Positions 14,031 through 26,038 of a stretch of DNA of 64,000 nucleotides are shown here, in pieces (position 1 is the stretch's first letter; every line of letters starts with the position of its first letter). The translations under genes and the position numbers were made by a program. Below the pieces are notes generated by a model, which did not search any database, had not been told where the DNA came from, and saw only the letters and a list, made by a program, of their open reading frames with translations. The stretch covers positions 3,782,001 to 3,846,000 of the forward strand of contig OZ059896.1 in assembly GCA_964057225.1 (NCBI GenBank). The letters run 5' to 3'. Source of the DNA: Auanema rhodensis. Taxonomy: Eukaryota > Nematoda > Chromadorea > Rhabditida > Rhabditidae.

Positions 14031-17000
14031 GGGAAATCTAATTTTGAAAACCGCATCTCTTTATTTTTCACGTGAAGCGAGTTACATACCAAGTGCACAT
14101 CACGTGTACATTTAATTAGCATAAATTAAAGTTCACGTAAATTTCAAAGTCATGGTTACCATGAACCAATATCAATAAAAACTTGTTTTTAGACTAATTT
14201 GGACATGGGGAATCTAATTTTGAAAACCGCATCTATTTATCTTTCACGTGAAGCGAGTTACATACCAAGTGCACATCACGTGTACATTTAATTAGCATAA
14301 ATTAAAGTTCACGTAAATTTCAAAGTCATGGTTACCATGAACCAATATCAATAAAAATTTGTTTTTAGACTAATATGGACATGGGGAATCTAATTTCGAA
14401 AACCGCATCTATTTATTTTTCACGTGAAGCGAGTTACATACCAAGTGCACATCACGTGTACATTTAATTAGCATAAATTAAAGTTCACGTAAATTTCAAA
14501 GTCATGGTTACCATGAACCAATATCAATAAAAATTTGTTTTTAGACTAATATGGACATGGGGAATCTAATTTCGAAAACCGCATCTATTTATTTTTCACG
14601 TGAAGCGAGTTACATACCAAGTGCACATCACGTGTACATTTAATTAGCATAAATTAAAGTTCACGTAAATTTCAAAGTCATGGTTACCATGAACCAATAT
14701 CAATAAAAATTTGTTTTTAGACTAATATGGACATGGGGAATCTAATTTCGAAAACCGCATCTATTTATCTTTCACGTGAAGCGAGTTACATACCAAGTGC
14801 ACATCACGTGTACAATTAATTAGCATAAATTAAAGTTCACGTAAATTTCAAAGTCATGGTTACCATGCACCAATATCAATAAAAATTTGTTTTTAGACTA
14901 ATATGGACATGGGGAATCTAATTTTGAAAACCGCATCTCTTTATCTCTCAGGTGAAGCGAGTTACATACCAAGTGCACATCACGTGTACAATTAATTAGC
15001 ATAAATTAAAGTTCACGTAAATTTCAAAGTCATGGTTACCATGCACCAATATCAATAAAAATTTGTTTTTAGACTAATATGGACATGGGGAATCTAATTT
15101 TGAAAACCGCATCTCTTTATCTTTCACGTGAAGCGAGTTACATACCAAGTGCACATCACGTGTACATTTAATTAGCATAAATTAAAGTTCACGTAAATTT
15201 CAAAGTCATGGTTACCATGAACCAATGTCAATAAAAATTTGTTTTTAGACTAATATGGACATGGGGAATCTAATTTTGAAAACCGCATCTCTTTATCTCT
15301 CAGGTGAAGCGAGTTACATACCAAGTGCACATCACGTGTACAATTAATTAGCATAAATTAAAGTTCACGTAAATTTCAAAGTCATGGTTACCATGCACCA
15401 ATATCAATAAAAATTTGTTTTTAGACTAATATGGACATGGGGAATCTAATTTTGAAAACCGCATCTCTTTATCTTTCACGTGAAGCGAGTTACATACCAA
15501 GTGCACATCACGTGTACATTTAATTAGCATAAATTAAAGTTCACGTAAATTTCAAAGTCATGGTTACCATGAACCAATATCCATAAAAATTTGTTTTTAG
15601 ACTAATATGGACATGGGGAATCTAATTTTGAAAACCGCATCTCTTTATCTTTCACGTGAAGCGAGTTACATACCAAGTGCACATCACGTGTACATTTAAT
15701 TAGCATTAATTAAAGTTCACGTAAATTTCAAAGTCATGGTTACCATGAACCAATATCAATAAAAATTTGTTTGTGAACTAATATGGACATGGGGAATCTA
15801 ATTTTGAAAACCGCATCTCTTCATCTTTCACGTGAAGCGAGTTACATACCAAGTGCACATCACGTGTACATTTAATTAGCATAAATTAAAGTTCACGTAA
15901 ATTTCAAAGTCATGGTTACCATGCACCAATATCAATAAAAATTTGTTTTTAGACTAATATGGACATGGGGAATCTAATTTTGAAAACCGCATCTCTTTAT
16001 CTCTCACGTGAAGCGAGTTACATACCAAGGGCACATCACGTGTACATTTAATTAGCATTAATTAAAGTTCACGTAAATTTCAAAGTCATGGTTACCATGA
16101 ACCAATATCAATAAAAATTTGTTTGTGAACTAATATGGACATGGGGAATCTAATTTTGAAAACCGCATCTCTTCATCTTTCACGTGAAGCGAGTTACATA
16201 CCGAGTGCACATCACGTGTACATTTAATTAGCATAAATTAAAGTTCACGTAAATTTCAAAGTCATGGTTACCATGAACCAATATCAATAAAAATTTGTTT
16301 TTAGACTAATATGGACATGGGGAATCTAATTTTGAAAACCGCATCTCTTTATCTTTCACGTGAAGCGAGTTACATACCAAGTGCACATCACGTGTACATT
16401 TAATTAGCATTAATTAAAGTTCACGTAAATTTCAAAGTCATGGTTACCATGAACCAATGTCAATAAAAATTTGTTTTTAGACTAATATGGACATGGGGAA
16501 TCTAATTTTGAAAACCGCATCTCTTTATTTTTCACGTGAAGCGAGTTACATACCAAGTGCACATCACGTGTACATTTAATTAGCATAAATTAAAGTTCAC
16601 GTAAGTTTCAAAGTCATGGTTACCATGAACCAATATCAATAAAAATTTGTTTTTAGACTAATATGGACATGGGGAATCTAATTTTGAAAACCGCATCTCT
16701 TTATCTTTCACGTGAAGCGAGTTACATACCAAGTGCACATCACGTGTACATTTAATTAGCATAAATTAAAGTTCACGTAAATTTCAAAGTCATGGTTACC
16801 ATGCACCAATATCAATAAAAATTTGTTTTTAGACTAATATGGACATGGGGAATCTAATTTTGAAAACCGCATCTCTTTATCTCTCAGGTGAAGCGAGTTA
16901 CGTACCAAGTGCACATCACGTGTACAATTAATTAGCATAAATTAAAGTTCACGTAAATTTCAAAGTCATGGTTACCATGCACCAATATCAATAAAAATTT

Positions 17001-18299
17001 GTTTTTAGACTAATATGGACATGGGAAATCTAATTTTGAAAACCGCATCTCTTTATTTTTCACGTGAAGCGAGTTACATACCAAGTGCACATCACGTGTA
17101 CATTTAATTAGCATAAATTAAAGTTCACGTAAATTTCAAAGTCATGGTTACCATGAACCAATATCAATAAAAATTTGTTTTTAGACTAATATGGACATGG
17201 GGAATCTAATTTCGAAAACCGCATCTATTTATCTTTCACGTGAAGCGAGTTACATACCAAGTGCACATCACGTGTACAATTAATTAGCATAAATTAAAGT
17301 TCACGTAAATTTCAAAGTCATGGTTACCATGAACCAATATCAATAAAAATTTGTTTTTAGACTAATTTGGACATGGGGAATCTAATTTTGAAAACCGCAT
17401 CTATTTATCTTTCACGTGAAGCGAGTTACATACCAAGTGCACATCACGTGTACATTTAATTAGCATTAATTAAAGTTCACGTAAATTTCAAAGTCATGGT
17501 TACCATGAACCAATATCAATAAAAATTTGTTTTTAGACTAATATGGACATGGGGAATCTAATTTCGAAAACCGCATCTATTTATCTTTCACGTGAAGCGA
17601 GTTACATACCAAGTGCACATCACGTGTACATTTAATTAGCATGAATTAAAGTTCACGTAAATTTCAAAGTCATGGTTACCATGAACCAATATCAATAAAA
17701 ATTTGTTTTTAGACTAATATGGACATGGGGAATCTAATTTTGAAAACCGCATCTATTTATCTTTCACGTAAAGCGAGTTACATACCAAGTGCACATCACG
17801 TGTACATTTAATTAGCATAAATTAAAGTTCACGTAAATTTCAAAGTCATGGTTACCATGCACCAATATCAATAAAAATTTGTTTTTAGACTAATATGGAC
17901 ATGGGAAATCTAATTTTGAAAACCGCATCTCTTCATCTTTCACGTGAAGCGAGTTACATACCGAGTGCACATCACGTGTACATTTAATTAGCATAAATTA
18001 AAGTTCACGTAAATTTCAAAGTCATGGTTACCATGAACCAATATCAATAAAAATTTGTTTTTAGACTAATATGGACATGGGGAATCTAATTTTGAAAACC
18101 GCATCTCTTTATCTTTCACGTGAAGCGAGTTACATACCAAGTGCACATCACGTGTACATTTAATTAGCATAAATTAAAGTTCACGTAAATTTCAAAGTCA
18201 TGGTTACCATGAACCAATATCAATAAAAATTTGTTTTTAGACTAATATGGACATGGGGAATCTAATTTTGAAAACCGCATCTCTTTATTTTTCACGTGA

Positions 18300-20456
18300 A
18301 GCGAGTTACATACCAAGTGCACATCACGTGTACATTTAATTAGCATAAATTAAAGTTCACGTAAATTTCAAAGTCATGGTTACCATGAACCAATATCAAT
18401 AAAAATTTGTTTTTAGACTAATATGGACATGGGGAATCTAATTTCGAAAACCGCATCTATTTATCTTTCACGTGAAGCGAGTTACATACCAAGTGCACAT
18501 CACGTGTACAATTAATTAGCATAAATTAAAGTTCACGTAAATTTCAAAGTCATGGTTACCATGCACCAATATCAATAAAAATTTGTTTTTAGACTAATAT
18601 GGACATGGGGAATCTAATTTTGAAAACCGCATCTCTTTATCTCTCAGGTGAAGCGAGTTACATACCAAGTGCACATCACGTGTACAATTAATTAGCATAA
18701 ATTAAAGTTCACGTAAATTTCAAAGTCATGGTTACCATGCACCAATATCAATAAAAATTTGTTTTTAGACTAATATGGACATGGGAAATCTAATTTTGAA
18801 AACCGCATCTCTTTATTTTTCACGTGAAGCGAGTTACATACCAAGTGCACATCACGTGTACATTTAATTAGCATAAATTAAAGTTCACGTAAATTTCAAA
18901 GTCATGGTTACCATGAACCAATATCAATAAAAATTTGTTTTTAGACTAATTTGGACATGGGGAATCTAATTTTGAAAACCGCATCTATTTATCTTTCACG
19001 TGAAGCGAGTTACATACCAAGTGCACATCACGTGTACATTTAATTAGCATAAATTAAAGTTCACGTAAATTTCAAAGTCATGGTTACCATGAACCAATAT
19101 CAATAAAAATTTGTTTTTAGACTAATATGGACATGGGGAATCTAATTTCGAAAACCGCATCTATTTATCTTTCACGTGAAGCGAGTTACATACCAAGTGC
19201 ACATCACGTGTACATTTAATTAGCATAAATTAAAGTTCACGTAAATTTCAAAGTCATGGTTACCATGAACCAATATCAATAAAAATTTGTTTTTAGACTA
19301 ATTTGGACATGGGGAATCTAATTTTGAAAACCGCATCTATTTATCTTTCACGTGAAGCGAGTTACATACCAAGTGCACATCACGTGTACATTTAATTAGC
19401 ATAAATTAAAGTTCACGTAAATTTCAAAGTCATGGTTACCATGAACCAATATCAATAAAAATTTGTTTTTAGACTAATATGGACATGGGGAATCTAATTT
19501 CGAAAACCGCATCTATTTATCTTTCACGTGAAGCGAGTTACATACCAAGTGCACATCACGTGTACAATTAATTAGCATAAATTAAAGTTCACGTAAATTT
19601 CAAAGTCATGGTTACCATGCACCAATATCAATAAAAATTTGTTTTTAGACTAATATGGACATGGGGAATCTAATTTTGAAAACCGCATCTCTTTATCTCT
19701 CAGGTGAAGCGAGTTACATACCAAGTGCACATCACGTGTACAATTAATTAGCATAAATTAAAGTTCACGTAAATTTCAAAGTCATGGTTACCATGCACCA
19801 ATATCAATAAAAATTTGTTTTTAGACTAATATGGACATGGGAAATCTAATTTTGAAAACCGCATCTCTTTATTTTTCACGTGAAGCGAGTTACATACCAA
19901 GTGCACATCACGTGTACATTTAATTAGCATAAATTAAAGTTCACGTAAATTTCAAAGTCATGGTTACCATGAACCAATATCAATAAAAATTTGTTTTTAG
20001 ACTAATTTGGACATGGGGAATCTAATTTTGAAAACCGCATCTATTTATCTTTCACGTGAAGCGAGTTACATACCAAGTGCACATCACGTGTACATTTAAT
20101 TAGCATAAATTAAAGTTCACGTAAATTTCAAAGTCATGGTTACCATGAACCAATATCAATAAAAATTTGTTTTTAGACTAATATGGACATGGGGAATCTA
20201 ATTTCGAAAACCGCATCTATTTATCTTTCACGTGAAGCGAGTTACATACCAAGTGCACATCACGTGTACATTTAATTAGCATAAATTAAAGTTCACGTAA
20301 ATTTCAAAGTCATGGTTACCATGAACCAATATCAATAAAAATTTGTTTTTAGACTAATTTGGACATGGGGAATCTAATTTTGAAAACCGCATCTATTTAT
20401 CTTTCACGTGAAGCGAGTTACATACCAAGTGCACATCACGTGTACATTTAATTAGC
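18300..20456 (+). repeat. Six-monomer (1056-bp) higher-order repeat in array 1
   Basis: The segment 18300-19400 recurs at 19356-20456. The rare ATGGGAAATC variant sits at 18781, 19837 and 20893, each 1056 bp (6 x 176) apart. The next copy at 21069 is only one monomer later, so the period breaks there. The rare ACGTAAAGCG variant at about 17770, 20762 and 21994 shows further 17- and 7-monomer shifts in the same region. Confidence 0.8.
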
Positions 20457-22518
20457 ATTAATTAAAGTTCACGTAAATTTCAAAGTCATGGTTACCATGA
20501 ACCAATATCAATAAAAATTTGTTTTTAGACTAATATGGACATGGGGAATCTAATTTCGAAAACCGCATCTATTTATCTTTCACGTGAAGCGAGTTACATA
20601 CCAAGTGCACATCACGTGTACATTTAATTAGCATGAATTAAAGTTCACGTAAATTTCAAAGTCATGGTTACCATGAACCAATATCAATAAAAATTTGTTT
20701 TTAGACTAATATGGACATGGGGAATCTAATTTTGAAAACCGCATCTATTTATCTTTCACGTAAAGCGAGTTACATACCAAGTGCACATCACGTGTACATT
20801 TAATTAGCATAAATTAAAGTTCACGTAAATTTCAAAGTCATGGTTACCATGCACCAATATCAATAAAAATTTGTTTTTAGACTAATATGGACATGGGAAA
20901 TCTAATTTTGAAAACCGCATCTCTTTATTTTTCACGTGAAGCGAGTTACATACCAAGGGCACATCACGTGTACATTTAATTAGCATAAATTAAAGTTCAC
21001 GTAAATTTCAAAGTCATGGTTACCATGCACCAATATCAATAAAAATTTGTTTTTAGACTAATATGGACATGGGAAATCTAATTTTGAAAACCGCATCTCT
21101 TTATTTTTCACGTGAAGCGAGTTACATACCAAGTGCACATCACGTGTACATTTAATTAGCATAAATTAAAGTTCACGTAAATTTCAAAGTCATGGTTACC
21201 ATGAACCAATATCAATAAAAATTTGTTTTTAGACTAATTTGGACATGGGGAATCTAATTTTGAAAACCGCATCTATTTATCTTTCACGTGAAGCGAGTTA
21301 CATACCAAGTGCACATCACGTGTACATTTAATTAGCATAAATTAAAGTTCACGTAAATTTCAAAGTCATGGTTACCATGAACCAATATCAATAAAAATTT
21401 GTTTTTAGACTAATATGGACATGGGGAATCTAATTTCGAAAACCGCATCTATTTATCTTTCACGTGAAGCGAGTTACATACCAAGTGCACATCACGTGTA
21501 CATTTAATTAGCATAAATTAAAGTTCACGTAAATTTCAAAGTCATGGTTACCATGAACCAATATCAATAAAATTTTGTTTTTAGACTAATTTGGACATGG
21601 GGAATCTAATTTTGAAAACCGCATCTATTTATCTTTCACGTGAAGCGAGTTACATACCAAGTGCACATCACGTGTACATTTAATTAGCATAAATTAAAGT
21701 TCACGTAAATTTCAAAGTCATGGTTACCATGAACCAATATCAATAAAAATTTGTTTTTAGACTAATATGGACATGGGGAATCTAATTTCGAAAACCGCAT
21801 CTATTTATCTTTCACGTGAAGCGAGTTACATACCAAGTGCACATCACGTGTACATTTAATTAGCATGAATTAAAGTTCACGTAAATTTCAAAGTCATGGT
21901 TACCATGAACCAATATCAATAAAAATTTGTTTTTAGACTAATATGGACATGGGGAATCTAATTTTGAAAACCGCATCTATTTATCTTTCACGTAAAGCGA
22001 GTTACATACCAAGTGCACATCACGTGTACATTTAATTAGCATAAATTAAAGTTCACGTAAATTTCAAAGTCATGGTTACCATGAACCAATATCAATAAAA
22101 ATTTGATTTTAGACTAATATGGACATGGGGAATCTAATTTTGGAAACCGCATCTCTTTATCTTTCACGTGAAGCGAGTTACATACCAAGTGCACATCACG
22201 TGTACATTTAATTAGCATGAATTAAAGTTCACGTAAATTTCAAAGTCATGGTTACCATGAACCAATATCAATAAAAATTTGTTTTTAGACTAATATGGAC
22301 ATGGGGAATCTAATTTCGAAAACCGCATCTATTTATCTTTCACGTGAAGCGAGTTACATACCAAGTGCACATCACGTGTACATTTAATTAGCATAAATTA
22401 AAGTTCACGTAAATTTCAAAGTCATGGTTACCATGAACCAATATCAATAAAAATTTGTTTTTAGACTAATATGGACATGGGGAATCTAATTTCGAAAACC
22501 GCATCTCTTTATCTTTCA

Positions 22519-22545
22519 CGTGAAGCGAGCGTTTCTCAATGTAGT
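22519..22545. other. Direct junction between the two satellite families
   Basis: The last array-1 monomer reads GTGAAGCGA through 22528 and the first array-2 unit begins GCGTTTCTC at 22529. Array 1 continues normally as GAAGCGAGTTAC and array 2 is normally preceded by TTAAGCG, so both families share AAGCG at the join. The junction itself reads AGCGAGCG. Monomers on both sides are consensus-like. Confidence 0.9.
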
Positions 22546-22879
22546 ATAGTGCATTCGATGCGGATTTTTAAGCTGCGTCGATCTGTACTATCAGATTTGC
22601 GCTAGCTTGAAAATGCACCGAGATATCAACTGATATAAGTTCACACTTATATCCTCGATTTTCACCCTGAAGAATTAATTTTTTCGTTGAATAACATTGT
22701 CCATCGTTTTTGCCTCGAAAAAAGGAATCTAAAAACATCTACTTTTCGCTAAATTATTTTGAAATTTTTCGAAAAAATTTTTGTCAAAATGTTTTTGGAA
22801 GCAATTTTGAGTGTACATGGAAACTCAACATACACTAATGCATCATTTTTCAAACGATCATAACTTATTTTTGTATTAA
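22529..22879 (+). repeat. Reference unit of array 2 with its internal dyads
   Basis: In this unit a perfect 8-bp inverted repeat GATATAAG/CTTATATC lies at 22632-22639 and 22646-22653 around a TTCACA loop. The 12-bp palindrome TTTTTCGAAAAA lies at 22765-22776, inside A/T tracts. An AGTGTA/TACACT inverted repeat lies at 22810-22815 and 22831-22836. Many later units carry CACCTATATCC, which breaks the first stem. The unit length is close to twice 176, but I see no convincing similarity between its two halves. Confidence 0.85.
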
Positions 22880-23581
22880 GCGTTTCTCAATGTAGTATAG
22901 TGCATTCGATGCGGATTTTTAAGCTGCGTCGATCTGTACTATCAGATTTGCGCTAGCTTGAAAATGCACCGAGATATCAACTGATATAAGTTCACACTTA
23001 TATCCTCGATTTTCACCCTGAAGAATTAATTTTTTCGTTGAATAACATTGTCCATCGTTTTTGCCTCGAAAAAAGGAATCTAAAAACATCTACTTTTCGC
23101 TAAATTATTTTGAAATTTTTCGAAAAAATTTTTGTCAAAATGTTTTTGGAAGCAATTTTGAGTGTACATGGAAACTCAACATACACTAATGCATCATTTT
23201 TCAAACGATCATAACTTATTTTTGTATTAAGCGTTTCTCAATGTAGTATAGTGCATTCGATGCGGATTTTTAAGCTGCGTCGATCTGTACTATCAGATTT
23301 GCGCTAGCTTGAAAATGCACCGAGATATCAACTGATATAAGTTCACACTTATATCCTCGATTTTCACCCTGAAGAATTAATTTTTTCGTTGAATAACATT
23401 GTCCATCGTTTTTGCCTCAAAAAAAGGAATCTAAAAACATCTACTTTTCGCTAAATTATTTTGAAATTTTTCGAAAAAATTTTTGTCAAAATGTTTTTGG
23501 AAGCAATTTTGAGTGTACATGGAAACTCAACATACACTAATGCATCATTTTTCAAACGATCATAACTAATTTTTGTATTAA

Positions 23582-26038
23582 GCGTTTCTCAATGTAGTAT
23601 AGTGCATTCGATGCGGATTTTTAAGCTGCGTCGATTTGTACTATCAGATTTGCGCTAGCTTTAAAATGCACCGAGATATCAACTGATATAAGTTCACACC
23701 TATATCCTCGATTTTCACCCTGAAGAATTAATTTTTTCGTTGAATAACATTGTCCATCGTTTTTGCCTTGAAAAAAGGAATCTAAAAACATCTACTTTTT
23801 GCTAAATTATTTTGAAATTTTTCGAAAAAATTTTTGTCAAAATGTTTTTGGAAGCAATTTTGAGTGTACATGGAAACTCAACATACACTAATGCATCATT
23901 TTTCAAACGATCATAACTTATTTTTGTATTAAGCGTTTCTCAATGTAGTATAGTGCATTCGATGCGGATTTTTAAGCTGCGTCGATCTGTACTATCAGAT
24001 TTGCGCTAGCTTGAAAATGCACCGAGATATGAACTGATATAAGTTCACACTTATATCCTCGATTTTCACCCTGAAGAATTAATTTTTTCGTTGAATTACA
24101 TTGTCCATCGTTTTTGCCTTGAAAAAAGGAATCTAAAAACATCTACTTTTCGCTATATTATTTTGAAATTTTTCGAAAAAATTTTTGTCAAAATGTTTTT
24201 GGAAGCAATTTTGAGTGTACATGGAAACTCAACATACACTAATGCATCATTTTTCAAACGATCATAACTAATTTTTGTATTAAGCGTTTCTCAATGTAGT
24301 ATAGTGCATTCGATGCGGATTTTTAAGCTGCGTCGATTTGTACTATCAGATTTGCGCTAGCTTGAAAATGCACCGAGATATCAACTGATATAAGTTCACA
24401 CCTATATCCTCGATTTTCACCCTGAAGAATTAATTTTTTCGTTGAATAACATTGTCCATCGTTTTTGCCTTGAAAAAAGGAATCTAAAAACATCTACTTT
24501 TTGCTAAATTATTTTGAAATTTTTCGAAAAAATTTTTGTCAAAATGTTTTTGGAAGCAATTTTGAGTGTACATGGAAACTCAACATACACTAATGCATCA
24601 TTTTTCAAACGATCATAACTTATTTTTGTATTAAGCGTTTCTCAATGTAGTATAGTGCATTCGATGCGGATTTTTAAGCTGCGTCGATCTGTACTATCAG
24701 ATTTGCGCTAGCTTGAAAATGCACCGAGATATGAACTGATATAAGTTCACACTTATATCCTCGATTTTCACCCTGAAGAATTAATTTTTTCGTTGAATTA
24801 CATTGTCCATCGTTTTTGCCTTGAAAAAAGGAATCTAAAAACATCTACTTTTCGCTATATTATTTTGAAATTTTTCGAAAAAATTTTTGTCAAAATGTTT
24901 TTGGAAGCAATTTTGAGTGTACATGGAAACTCAACATACACTAATGCATCATTTTTCAAACGATCATAACTAATTTTTGTATTAAGCGTTTCTCAATGTA
25001 GTATAGTGCATTCGATGCGGATTTTTAAGCTGCGTCGATCTGTACTATCAGATTTGCGCTAGCTTGAAAATGCACCGAGATATCAACTGATATAAGTTCA
25101 CACTTATATCCTCGATTTTCACCCTGAAGAATTAATTTTTTCGTTGAATAACATTGTCCATCGTTTTTGCCTCAAAAAAAGGAATCTAAAAACATCTACT
25201 TTTCGCTAAATTATTTTGAAATTTTTCGAAAAAATTTTTGTCAAAATGTTTTTGGAAGCAATTTTGAGTGTACATGGAAACTCAACATACACTAATGCAT
25301 CATTTTTCAAACGATCATAACTAATTTTTGTATTAAGCGTTTCTCAATGTAGTATAGTGCATTCGATGCGGATTTTTAAGCTGCGTCGATTTGTACTATC
25401 AGATTTGCGCTAGCTTGAAAATGCACCGAGATATCAACTGATATAAGTTCACACCTATATCCTCGATTTTCACCCTGAAGAATTAATTTTTTCGTTGAAT
25501 AACATTGTCCATCGTTTTTGCCTTGAAAAAAGGAATCTAAAAACATCTACTTTTTGCTAAATTATTTTGAAATTTTTCGAAAAAATTTTTGTCAAAATGT
25601 TTTTGGAAGCAATTTTGAGTGTACATGGAAACTCAACATACACTAATGCATCATTTTTCAAACGATCATAACTTATTTTTGTATTAAGCGTTTCTCAATG
25701 TAGTATAGTGCATTCGATGCGGATTTTTAAGCTGCGTCGATCTGTACTATCAGATTTGCGCTAGCTTGAAAATGCACCGAGATATGAACTGATATAAGTT
25801 CACACTTATATCCTCGATTTTCACCCTGAAGAATTAGTTTTTTCGTTGAATTACATTGTCCATCGTTTTTGCCTTGAAAAAAGGAATCTAAAAACATCTA
25901 CTTTTCGCTATATTATTTTGAAATTTTTCGAAAAAATTTTTGTCAAAATGTTTTTGGAAGCAATTTTGAGTGTACATGGAAACTCAACATACACTAATGC
26001 ATCATTTTTCAAACGATCATAACTAATTTTTGTATTAA
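23582..26038 (+). repeat. Two-unit (702-bp) alternation in array 2
   Basis: Units alternate between two variants. One has ATCAACTG, CACCTATATCC and CTTTTTGCTAAATT (23582, 24284, 25337). The other has ATGAACTG, GAATTACATT and CGCTATATT (23933, 24635, 25688). A different unit with CCTCAAAAAAAGG at 24986 interrupts the pattern. This is a dimeric higher-order repeat of 702 bp. Confidence 0.75.

Larger units (their letters stand above)
1..22528 (+). repeat. Satellite array 1: 176-bp monomer, 128 tandem copies
   Basis: The stretch is head-to-tail copies of one 176-bp AT-rich monomer. Taking GTTACATACC as monomer start, copies begin at 1, 177, 353 and onward; phase still holds at 10033 (copy 58) and 20065 (copy 115), and the last copy ends at 22528, exactly 128 x 176. 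I see only substitutions, no indels. Recurrent diagnostic substitutions by monomer position are: 11 (A/G), 14 (T/G), 31 (T/A), 43 (A/T/G), 47 (T/A), 84 (A/C), 91 (A/G), 109-112 (TTAG or GTGA), 141-143 (CGA, TGA or TGG), and the 153-168 segment. Copies look only a few percent different from each other. Neither strand has a reading frame of note. No similarity to a named satellite is claimed. A role in heterochromatin is possible but cannot be read from the sequence. The array may continue left of the window. Confidence 0.98.

Noticed and set aside
1-22528. Window start as a true array boundary, because exactly 128 monomers fit
   Set aside because: The monomer phase was defined from base 1. The array simply ends in the same phase, which could be chance (about 1 in 176); the left flank is not visible.
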